64,000 nucleotides of DNA. Source: Congeria kusceri (lineage: Eukaryota > Mollusca > Bivalvia > Myida > Dreissenidae). Shown piece by piece: positions 23,928 through 34,070 of the stretch. Positions within the stretch are counted from its first letter, which is position 1. Each line of letters opens with the position of its first letter. The stretch is from the NCBI GenBank assembly GCA_027627225.1, contig CM051038.1, positions 43,063,348 to 43,127,347 on the forward strand. The letters run 5' to 3'. The position numbers and the translations under genes were made by a program. The notes beneath the pieces are model-generated. The model was not told the DNA's origin. It ran no database searches and worked only from the letters and a program-made list of their open reading frames with translations.

Positions 23928-26900
23928 TTGGTAAAAAATAGTGATATTGCTATTCTTTCTGAATCATGGACTAATAATCATTCCGAAATAGATATAGATG
24001 GTTATTTATGCCATAATTTATATCGCAAATTTAGACACAGAAAGGCTAAAAGAAATAGTGGAGGCATTGTTGTTTATATAAATGAAAAATTGTCTGATGG
24101 TATTTCGATCGTAAAAAATAATTTTGATACTATTGTATGGCTTAAAATCGACAAAATATTGTTCTCTTTAAATTCCGATATTTACTTATGTGGGCTTTAT
24201 TTATGGTCAGACGATTCACCTATTGCTAATATTGTTGATAGCGACCTATTTGATGTTTTATATAACGATGTGTTTTATTATGAACAGTATGGTAAAGTAC
24301 TTATGGCAGGTGATTGGAATGCTAGAACGGGTAATCGTTATGATTATATTCCATTCGATGTTATTAATAGTGCCATTGATTTTGATTTTTATACACCAGA
24401 TATTTCCAGTGGTCGGGCCTCAGTAGACGAGGTTTGTAATTCACGGGGAAATCGAATGCTCGATTTTTGCAAAGCGGCCTCGTTACGCATCGCTAACGGT
24501 CGAATCGGCGATACCGGCTCGTTTACATATTTTAGTAAACAAACATGTAGTACAATAGACTACTTGGTTTTGAGCGACAAAGATTTCTCATTTATAAATA
24601 AATTTAAAGTTTTGCCATTTAACACGTTCAGTGACCATGCGCCGTTATATTTTGAACTTGATGTAAACTTGCTACATGTAGATAATTCTTTGAATGTTAC
24701 ACCGGTAATGGATTATACATGTTATAAATGGTGTGACGAACATAAACCTAATTTTAGACGGGTTATAATCTCTAAATTACCTGAGTTTAACGGAATCTTG
24801 AATACCTGTGACATCTTAGACGGCAATAGTATTGATAATTTGGTAGATAGTTTTGCATCGCTAATTGAAAACGCGGCCAATCCATATTTCTGTCGAAAGC
24901 GAAATGCACGATGGTCGTGCTCAATAAACAATAACAATGACTGGTTCGATTCTGAATGCGCGAACGCAAAACATTATTATTTGGTTGCTTTGAACACTTT
25001 CAATAAAAATAAAACCCGAACTAATAGAATAGCATTGAGCGAAATTAAACGGAGTTATAAGGTACTTGTACGGAAAAAGAAAAGGCATTATAAAATAAAT
25101 AAGTCACGTGAGTTGTGCGATCTTCGAAAATACAAACCCAAACAGTTTTGGAATCACTTTCGATCGAGAGGCAATAATGGATCTAGCAGCATATTACCAA
25201 ACGAATTCCGAGAATATTTTTCAAATTTATTTAATGATGTAAAGGCTACACGTTTAGACAATGTCGAAAGTTTTAACGATGCCAATGATCTCAACATAAA
25301 TAACCCAACTTTTCTATCCTTAAATGTTCCTATTACGACGGACGAAGTTTTGAGGGCAATTAAACGTTTAAAACGTAACAAATCTCCATGTCCAGTTGAT
25401 AATTTATTGAATGAATTTATTATCGAGACGTCGGATATATTGATAGGTCATATTACGGATTGCTTTAACAAGATATTTGATTCTGGTCATTTTCCGAAAG
25501 CTTGGTCTTTTGGTTATATCGTGCCATTACATAAGAAAGGGGACAAAAATAACCCTAACAATTATAGGGGGATAACTCTCCTTAGCAACTTTGGTAAACT
25601 ATTTACCAGCGTACTTACAAAGCGAGCCGAAAAATGGGCCGAAGAAAATAAAATACATATTGATGCACAGTTTGGTTTTCGGCCCGGAGTAAGCCCTGTC
25701 GACGCCATTTTTACATTACATTCTTTAGTTGAATATATACTATCAAAAAATTCACGCCTGTATTGCGCATTTATAGATCTAAAGAAAGCATTTGATTCTG
25801 TTTACCGTAATGCTTTATGGTTTAAACTTTTCAATATGGGTTTAGATGGTAAACTTCTGTCAATTTTCAAACACATGTATTCCACAGTTAAATCTTGCAT
25901 AAAACATTGTAATACCTTTTCGGATTTCTTTGATATATCCGTCGGTTTAAGACAAGGGCAAAACAATTCACCGATCCTGTTCGCATTATTTTTAAAAGAC
26001 ATTGAATCGAATATTAAACATGATATGGAAGGCGATTTCGGTATTAACTTGTTTGATTTGTCATTAGTCATTTTACTCTTTGCCGATGACATGGTCTTGA
26101 TCGGAAATTCAGTTGAGGAGTTACAAACAAGTCTGAAAAATTTATTTACTTATTGTGAAAAATGGGGTTTAGAAGTAAATACCGAGAAAACAAAAACTAT
26201 GGTCTTTAGAAAACGTGGCCAAATAAAAAATACCGAAAAATGGTCTTACAATAATATAGAATTACAAAATGTTGATAATTTCAATTATCTCGGAGTAGTA
26301 TTTAATTACACAGGAGGTTTTCAGCAAAATAGTCAGCAGGTTATCGGAAAGGCAGTAAAGGCACAAAACGTTTTGTTATTAAATGTAAATAAATATGACG
26401 TCACTCCTCGTATTGCTTTGCAGTTATTTGACGCCTTTGTAACTGCGACATTAAATTACTCTTGTGCGGTTTGGGGTTTTGGTAAATCGAATGATATCGA
26501 ACGGGTACACTTGAAATATTGCAAATTAGTATTAGGTGTTAAACAAAGCACTTGTACTGCAGCTGTTTATTCAGAACTAGGACGGTATCCTATATATATT
26601 CAACAATATGTCCAAATAATAAAATTCTGGTTACATATTTTGTATTCAGAAAATGTTGTTATTAAAACAGCATATTATACATCACTAGATTTATACGAGA
26701 AAGGATACAAGTCATGGGCCTCGAGGGTGCACACTCTTTTAAATGAGTATGGTTTTAGCGACGTTTGGGTAAATCCTTTTAAATATAGCCTAAACGAATT
26801 TGTGCAAAAATTTAAACGTAGAATGATTGATTGTTTTTTACAGAAACTTAGAACCGACATCGATTCTAGTGCTTTATTAAACCATCTATACATACATTTA

Positions 26901-27278
26901 ACAAATTCGTTTGAACCAGCACTTTATCTTGATAAACTGTTTAGTAAGACTTACCGCCGCGCTTTGTCTCGCCTTCGATTATCATCGCATGGTTTAAGGA
27001 TAGAAACGGGTCGATATGGTTCGGATAGACTTCCGAGAGAGGAGAGGACATGCTTACTGTGCAACAGTCACGATATTGAGGATGAATTCCATTTTATCAT
27101 TATTTGTAATTGTTATACAGAATTACGCCACCGCTTTTTGAAAAGGTATTATTATAATAGACCGAGTATGTTCAAATTCATTCAGCTTATTAAAACCACA
27201 AATAAATCTGAACTAATAGGTTTATCTAAATACATCTATTTCGCAAATAAACATAGGATCGACTTAATTAATATGTAA
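23928..27278 (+). CDS. ORF2 endonuclease-reverse transcriptase of element 1
   Basis: This is an open 1116-codon frame; the nominal start is an internal TTG. The true N-terminus lies upstream in another frame, where WNCNGL (about 23881-23898) is the first motif of the apurinic-type endonuclease, so a frameshift near 23900-23910 separates them. Visible motifs are SESW (11-14), GDWN (128-131), TIDYL (209-213) and SDH (235-237) for the endonuclease, then NYRG (545-548), FIDLKKAFD (615-623), GLRQG (673-677) and FADD (718-721) for the reverse transcriptase. The C-terminus has a C-x2-C-x9-H-x4-C zinc motif (1042-1060). The protein would nick target DNA and prime cDNA synthesis there. Only the one frameshift is seen, so the copy is fairly young. 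Confidence 0.93.
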   Translation: MVKNSDIAILSESWTNNHSEIDIDGYLCHNLYRKFRHRKAKRNSGGIVVYINEKLSDGISIVKNNFDTIVWLKIDKILFSLNSDIYLCGLYLWSDDSPIANIVDSDLFDVLYNDVFYYEQYGKVLMAGDWNARTGNRYDYIPFDVINSAIDFDFYTPDISSGRASVDEVCNSRGNRMLDFCKAASLRIANGRIGDTGSFTYFSKQTCSTIDYLVLSDKDFSFINKFKVLPFNTFSDHAPLYFELDVNLLHVDNSLNVTPVMDYTCYKWCDEHKPNFRRVIISKLPEFNGILNTCDILDGNSIDNLVDSFASLIENAANPYFCRKRNARWSCSINNNNDWFDSECANAKHYYLVALNTFNKNKTRTNRIALSEIKRSYKVLVRKKKRHYKINKSRELCDLRKYKPKQFWNHFRSRGNNGSSSILPNEFREYFSNLFNDVKATRLDNVESFNDANDLNINNPTFLSLNVPITTDEVLRAIKRLKRNKSPCPVDNLLNEFIIETSDILIGHITDCFNKIFDSGHFPKAWSFGYIVPLHKKGDKNNPNNYRGITLLSNFGKLFTSVLTKRAEKWAEENKIHIDAQFGFRPGVSPVDAIFTLHSLVEYILSKNSRLYCAFIDLKKAFDSVYRNALWFKLFNMGLDGKLLSIFKHMYSTVKSCIKHCNTFSDFFDISVGLRQGQNNSPILFALFLKDIESNIKHDMEGDFGINLFDLSLVILLFADDMVLIGNSVEELQTSLKNLFTYCEKWGLEVNTEKTKTMVFRKRGQIKNTEKWSYNNIELQNVDNFNYLGVVFNYTGGFQQNSQQVIGKAVKAQNVLLLNVNKYDVTPRIALQLFDAFVTATLNYSCAVWGFGKSNDIERVHLKYCKLVLGVKQSTCTAAVYSELGRYPIYIQQYVQIIKFWLHILYSENVVIKTAYYTSLDLYEKGYKSWASRVHTLLNEYGFSDVWVNPFKYSLNEFVQKFKRRMIDCFLQKLRTDIDSSALLNHLYIHLTNSFEPALYLDKLFSKTYRRALSRLRLSSHGLRIETGRYGSDRLPREERTCLLCNSHDIEDEFHFIIICNCYTELRHRFLKRYYYNRPSMFKFIQLIKTTNKSELIGLSKYIYFANKHRIDLINM

Positions 27279-27617
27279 CATCACTTTCTGCTGGAAGTTA
27301 ATGTTAAGCGCCAAGTTACAAATGTGTTTTTCTTCGTTTTAAATATAATTGCTGTTATTGAATGCCACGAATATTGTCAAATCAATGACATGTATTGTAT
27401 GCTAAGTTTGTCGTTGTTGTTTGTATCTTTTAAAGGAATGCTTAAATGTCTATTTATCTGTAGTAAACACACATCGAATATTTAAGAACATTCTCCAAAA
27501 GTAAACTAAATTTTATCAATCACATTCCCTTGACATGCTATTTCATTGAAATATGTACTATGTTTATATGGCTATGTACTGATTGTATTCGCCAATAAAA
27601 TTGTCTGTCTGTCTGTC
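27279..27617 (+). other. 3' untranslated region and (TGTC)4 tail of element 1
   Basis: AT-rich sequence follows the ORF2 stop, with a poly(A) signal AATAAA at 27594-27599 just before four TGTC units at 27602-27617. The element ends here and macro-repeat sequence resumes. Confidence 0.75.
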
Positions 27618-27829
27618 ATTATGCAAGTACTTGATTAGTTTTATCACAGCAGTGAAAGTTTGGACGAAAATGATACATATGTTGCTAATATGTTTATCAC
27701 AGCAACTATTTTAATTTAGATATCATATATCTGATCTATCAAAGTAGTGTGCAATGGGACTTGTGCTCCGCTGAATTGTATTTTACAATGTCAACGATGC
27801 CACACCAACATATAGCTAAATATAGTCAA

Positions 27830-30800
27830 AATACTTATGAACATGATATATGAAGATAATTGCTTGCGACACTACCAAATTTTGTCGGCATCAAATAAGA
27901 CATTTATTAACAAACAAACGGCAACATTTGAATTCTCCGTCTGTGCCCCAGTCCTTGTTTGTGTCACTGCTTTTTCCACAGGGAAACTTGATGTTCACCA
28001 GGCCGCAACAGTGCATCCAGCTTTATGACAGATTTCTTGGTAAATAAATATGCGATAACAATAAGTGCGTCTAAGATGTCAAAATTCTAGTTTTTAGAAT
28101 GTGAACATAATAGTTTGGAATTTCCTTTAACTATATTTTGCACTTTCTTTGAGGCTAGTTAAAAGGAATAAAAGAATTGCTAGTATATCTGTCAAAACTA
28201 TAACTTTAAAATTACTTGAGCTTTTGCTGTGTTGTGGAAGGTAACATGTTTTGATAATAATGTGAACGATACTATATACTCGTCTACATACATCAGCTGC
28301 AACAAAATGTATAAGCATTTCACAATTAGCAAAGCACATGCCGGATTGCCAACTTTGATAAGGATGAAACTGATAGTCGTTCTGACATGCAAACTATGCA
28401 TGTGAAATTAATGAAAACACCTTAGCCAGGGATCTGGAAACTGATGTGTTACTTTTCCCAAATCGTGCATTAAACATGATTGTCTTTATTAGACTAATTG
28501 CATCTGTAGACATCAACAACAAACATGTCATGACGTTCATTGGACATTGGATAAAACCAGCATATTGCAAAAATAAAAATATCACGAGAGCAAGAAACAA
28601 TAAATAAACGAATACAATGAAAGTGTAATATTAACTATTATAACAGGAATATATATGTGAACAGAATACGATATTTTAGGAAATTTTTGCATAGTGTTAT
28701 TAACGATTTGATGCAAATGCACAAACATGGTTTTATAATCTTGCAAAACTGTAGTTATAATCTAATTAATCTTCATGACAATGATAAATAATAATAATTA
28801 TGCTTAAATTAATGTAACACACCTTCGTAAAAAATATTATAACTGGGTAAATTATATTTTTTAGTTCTGAAACAGCGATGGCTGCTTATATACAATACGA
28901 TACATACCTGGTCCGTGTTAAAATTTTGAAAATAGTCAATGTAATTTTTTTACACGTCGGCACCCTTTGTTTTATTGATTCTTTGCACTAGAAAAGAAGG
29001 TGAATCTCCAGTTAAAACAACGTCGTCGAAATGTTATTGACGTTATACCTTTTATCTGTAGTGAAATGTATAGGTTTAGGAATTTAAGTGATATAGTGTC
29101 GCCTCTAGCTGATATCCAGTTCGTAGACATAGTCCATTTTTTATCAAAGACGCCAAATAGCCGTAGTAATTGGCGTTGGGCTACGAAATGTAATTATGTA
29201 GCAACTGCGTTCTTGACATACAGACACCAATAATTATTACGAAGCCTTATTCAATCTAAAGGACATTTATTTTAATTACTAGCAAACCCCAGTGGCTGCT
29301 TAATCTATAAGCAAGGTCTAAAGTTGGTCTAAAAGATTGTGCCGGAACTTGAATTACTTTTTGTACTTACTTCTGGGGACACAATCGTTCTGCCTTAATG
29401 GGCAGTTGTAAAGAACAATAATACAAATACGATGATAATTTAAAGGAAAGAATTGCCAGGTTTCTCACATTAACAAAACATCGTATCTCCAAACAGTAGC
29501 ATTTTGTTTTTAAAAGAACAACTCCATATCTAACGCTAACTAGTATATCTGACATACTTATCAAAACATTAGAAGCCTGGTGGTCTTCGTTTGATTAATT
29601 GATCGAATTTAACACTTAAGACTTCACATCGGTTATAGCAAGGCATCTGTGTAATTAACAGTTTCGGTTTAATATTATGATCGATGTGTATGTTTCAGTT
29701 AAGACGATTGTTGGTTTGGTTTTACACTGGAACATGCTTGGGAATTCTTTAAAAACATTTACATTGGAACATGCTTGGGAATTCTTTAAAAACATTTACA
29801 TTGGAACATGCTGGGAATTTTTTAAAAACATTTGAAAGATCCTTAAAAGTTCAAGCGTACAGAGTTTCCCATTCCAACACATCACAACACTAATTGCATT
29901 CATATTCACATTTTATTTTATGAAACGTAATTTGCAAGAGGTTGACGATCTAAAACATTGCCAACCAACGTTCTATTTGAACACGCTATTCGTAGACAGA
30001 GAATTATCTGTCATATTGGAGCCAGAAAGTGTCATATGCTCACAGGGAGCGTGTAATGTGATCTAACACTAATAGCAGAAATTACTGCATGCTCAATTTT
30101 TACATGATACTCGATAATTTTTCTATAGACAAAGAACACAATTATCGTTGTTAAACTACCCAAGGAACGCAAAAAGTAGTCCCAATTCTGAGCAGAGCAT
30201 AGTAAAAAGTAATTTTAATTACAATTGCAAAAATATATGTCAAATCATGGTTGAATCGAAATAATTTTCGCACTATTGTTGTTTATCGCCCAATGAAGAT
30301 CTCTTTGTCGTTCTGATGCGTGGCTACTGAATAACTCGGGTTAACGCCCTCTGAATCGTCGTTTATTGACCGATAAACTACGATAAATCGAAATTATTTC
30401 TTAAATATACCATTGCATTGTATTTCAACTGTAGAAACTGTGTATTATCTGCCATTAGCAAAGGATAACTGTTAAACAAAAAACTGATTACATCGTGCCT
30501 ATATACAAAGCAGTTTGTATCTATATATCACCATTCTATTAACACCACTCTATTAATAGAAACACTATATAGCAAATTTAAAAACTCACAATTAGTTTTT
30601 CAAACAATTTACATTGTTTTACCAGCAAATTATCCTGGTAACGTAGAACACATTATATACCCGGATTGCTAGAACAATATGGCTTTATTTCATTAGTTGT
30701 TGTTATTGTTGTTGATTTTGTTGCAAGCGTTATTATTCATGTGTAATTTTATTTGTTTGCATTTGACATTGATATTAATGGTTCCCTTTTACAAACAGAA

Positions 30801-31400
30801 AAGATTCAAATAAAACTAAAAACATTTGTTTATATGCATTTTGCTTGAAAAATAAAAACAATATCGAGCAACAAAAATAAACTTCATTATTCGCAACCAA
30901 CATTTATTATAATAGATGTGATATGTAAATATGTTTTGTATAACATTTATCATAACCGAAATAGTAATTAAGCCAATAGGCTATATTTCCCAATTAACTA
31001 ATTGACAGAATGCAAACTATGCCACGGGAACTGTAAACAATTAATTCTCCTCTTGATATAATGTTTGTACAATTTAACAATAAACATTGTACATAAACAT
31101 GACAGCCAAATTGGGTCTTGATAAATGTCATACGTAGACATCAAAGAACGGGTTTTCTAGCAACATGCCCATTTACCATTTGATGTCAGCTTCGCGAATG
31201 GTACAGGGTCTTCAGAGACTCGTGTTTAGTCATTTTACTTTCATGATCGTGCCGGTGATATATTGCATATTGTGGCTGATTAGGAACAGATGCTGTGGCT
31301 GTAGGATATGTTTGGAAAAAAAGTATTAACTTTTCGTTCTAATAATAGGAAGCAAATGGGCTGCCAAAATAGATTCGCTATTTTGGTATTCAAAAAGCTG
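27830..31400 (+). repeat. Macro-repeat modules A3, A4, B, C, D and E
   Basis: A3 (27850-28060) and A4 (28240-28345, with CTACATACATCAGCTGCAAC) match 58300-58480 and 43900-43930. B has CCAGTGGCTGCT at 29289, C lies at about 29560-29700, D has GCCAGAAAGTGTCATATGC at 30022, and E (31100-31380) includes a single 56-bp unit at 31160-31215. The order matches every other copy. No open frame here is kept between copies, so I call no gene. Confidence 0.7.
29724..29833. repeat. 37-bp tandem array, 3 units
   Basis: Units begin at 29724, 29761 and 29798 with ACACTGGAAC or ACATTGGAAC and end in AAAAACATTT. The third unit has small differences. The array lies between modules C and D of one macro-repeat copy. 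Confidence 0.95.
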
Positions 31401-32619
31401 GAATGTTAATAAAAATGGATTTGTCTTTTCTGATAATCGGTATTTTCTGATTTCCATCTCCGTTTTGCATAAGTTTGGACCATAAGGGGAACATTTGAAT
31501 AAACATTGCTCGTCATGAACGAACCTTCTTTATAATGACAAAAACTGTTGAATATCTTCAAATATACCAAGAAAATAAAGCTCCCGTCCAAAATCAAGTT
31601 TACACATGTCTGAAAAACATGACACTGCGTTATTTTGTTATTTATTTCTTGGAACGAACGATGTATGTACGACTTCCATTTGATACCAAGGCTTCCCAGT
31701 ATACGGGTGTGGTAAACAAGTACATATAGAAATGTTTCGTGTCCTGCAGAATGTATAAGGACTAATATTGCTTAGTCATCATCTGACAATGTGGGTCGTT
31801 GCTGCTAGTTTAGTAAAGTAAGATAATCTTCAAACGCTGACAGACATTTCCCATCTATGAGCGACTAATAACATATGCACATCTAAGGGGAACTATTGCT
31901 ACTGCACCTACTGCACTATTATCAATTCATTACATTGAAAAAAAAAAATTCATGATTTACATCCGACGCTTCGATGTTTAGAATCTTACCTCGCTGTTAA
32001 TTCTAATTTAACAATGTAGAGATAAATAGTGACATTTGTAGAAACATGTTTGCTCCCAAAATCATGAATCCGCAACATTAACATTAAGTTTTTTCGAATT
32101 TCAAAATATCAGTTGGCGAGTTAGTGCTTCTTTTAAAAGATACCTGACCGTATCAAATATTGCCACAGTTGTTATTGATCAGACGCTACTAATAGCAGTG
32201 TATCTTGAATGGACATATCTACTGTCTCCACATTCAAACGCATACAATCAACTTATTATTTAGTATCAAAAAATTGCAAACTTTTTAAAACATGTGCAAC
32301 ACGCATATGCCTCAAACAATCAACGAAATCCAGTGTCTACTTAGACAAGCTGCCACGAATATATGTTATCTTGTTTCCAAGTTCTGCATTAAAATGTAAT
32401 ACAACCACATGTGAAATCAGTTTCAATTAGACATACATATGTATTAAATTGAAGATTTATCTACCATACCCAATTTAAAAGATTCAAGACCCTGAATCAA
32501 GGAGGCAACAAGAAATGAATTTTATTGAAAGCAAAACAAATAAATCTCCTTAAATGGATATATTTTCTGGTAAAACAATATATGCATTAAATCTACAATG
32601 GGCTATCAATAAAACCCAA
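31401..32619. other. Gene-free stretch
   Basis: AT-rich sequence lies between modules E and H. Open frames at 31535-31729 and 32209-32430 have no recognisable domain. Confidence 0.35.
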
Positions 32620-33158
32620 ACAAATTGGTGGTGATTGATACTTGACATCAATAATGTTGTCTAGAATATTGAATTCATTTCTATAAATGAAGACAAAGAC
32701 GAAATTAATTGGGTTGCTGAAACAATGATTATTTGTATATTAAATAAGTTGAAGTTACGGGTTAGGACTGGGTTATGTTGTATTAATTTCTAAATAAGAT
32801 TGCAGGAATTTTCCAAAACCCGGCTGTGTAGATGCTTATATTAGTTTTTCTTGTTGATAATCAACCTCCATTTTTATAATGAAAACAACTATAAAGCAAA
32901 ATAATACTTCATTGTATTTTTAAACAGCCTAAGGTGTTACAACAATGACTTTTTTGAATGTTATTTCGACCAAAAATCACTACATACATCTCTTATGCAA
33001 TCGCGTGTTTTTGAGTCTTGCTGCATATATTCCTTTACCCAAATGTATTCATTTATTTGTTGTTGTTTTGTGTTTGTAACGTATTTTTGTTTTGTAGTTT
33101 GTTGTGTTGTATTGACTATTGGTCTCTTGCTTTAAAATAAGGATATTGTACTAATTAT
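32620..33158 (+). repeat. Macro-repeat modules H, G and T
   Basis: H at 32630-32690 matches 19180-19250. G at 32780-32960 (AATAAGATTGCAG, then AACAGCCTAAGGTGTTACAAC) matches 20600 and 42380. A T-rich segment at 33060-33158 matches 2165-2270. Confidence 0.6.
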
Positions 33159-33363
33159 GAGAGTTCTCTCCAGCTCATGCAGCTGATGCTTCACATTGTG
33201 AGAGTTCTCTCCAGCTCATGCAGCTGATGCTTCACATTGTGAGAGTTCTCTCCAGCTCATGCAGCTGATGCTTCACATTGTGAGAGTTCTCTCCAGCTCA
33301 TGCAGCTGATGCTTCACATTGTGAGAGTTCTCTCCAGCTCATGCAGCTGATGCTTCACATTGT
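33159..33363 (+). repeat. 41-bp tandem array, 5 seemingly identical units
   Basis: Units start at 33159, 33200, 33241, 33282 and 33323. Each begins GAGAGTTCTCTCCAGCTCAT and ends CTTCACATTGT. I see no differences between them, so the array is very young or homogenised. The single cognate at 2270-2310 (AAGAGTTCTCTCCTGCTGTC and onward) is also 41 bp. Confidence 0.95.
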
Positions 33364-33635
33364 TACTGTTTTACTAATAGCATCTTAAACATGGGTACAA
33401 TTTTGAAATATATTCTTAACAAATAGGATAAAAAATCTGCAACCTCAAAAAAGTAATAGATACACAAATACCAAAATTGTTTAAGCCATCATATTCAAGA
33501 CTCAGCGGTTACTACTTTAAATGTGGAATTGTGATTTATTTTAAATGTTTATAAAACACATCTTTATTATTATTACTTGTTATTACTAAGACTATAACTG
33601 TAATATAGAATCGTATTAGCAGGATATATAGATAT

Positions 33636-34070
33636 GCCGCACTTTTAGCAGACAGAATCAATGTTTTCGAATCAAAATGGAAATATGTGTTGGATAAAAT
33701 ACCATATCTCGCTCGTAGATCGGGGCACTAATTTACGTAAGATATTTTAACTAATGACAGATGTTTGTTGGTGTCTTTATTTTTGTTATAGTTCCTCCAA
33801 AAGTTAAACATTAGCCTTACTCCCATTATTAATACATTGAAAACGATCTATCTCTCCTTAACAATAATCTTTTATTTTTAATACAATATCTTTCTGAAAT
33901 ATACTTCTGTGAAAGTTGGCGTAAATTTCGTAAGGTTTTAAAGAATTACCTAAATAGCTAACTGTCCAACCTGACACGCTATTGACGTTATACACCACCA
34001 GCTCTCTGAAAGAAAACACATCCTATGCTCAAATGCCAATGTCCTAGTTGCACGTTTGTCATGTATTCTT
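33636..34070 (+). other. Left part of the poly(A)-tailed insert
   Basis: This 435-bp AT-rich segment lies between the left target duplication and the 3' end of element 2. It matches none of the macro-repeat modules. It may be the 5' part of a retrocopied transcript whose 3' part is 37499-37809. No coding sequence is recognised. Confidence 0.4.

Larger units (their letters stand above)
22702..27617 (+). mobile_element. Non-LTR retrotransposon, element 1 (ORF1 + EN-RT ORF2)
   Basis: The element carries, in order, an L1-like ORF1, an endonuclease and reverse transcriptase ORF2, a 3' untranslated region with AATAAA at 27594-27599, and a terminal (TGTC)4 tract at 27602-27617. A short-unit 3' tail rather than poly(A) is typical of CR1/L2-type and related clades, but I do not assign a clade. 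The left edge is uncertain. CATTATGTCAAG at 22702-22713 resembles CATTATGCAAG at 27617-27627 and may be an imperfect target duplication. Flanking macro-repeat sequence on both sides shows that it inserted into the array. Confidence 0.85.

Noticed and set aside
22833..27278. Retrovirus or LTR retrotransposon
   Set aside because: No long terminal repeats, protease or integrase motifs are present. The endonuclease motifs and 3' tails are those of non-LTR elements.
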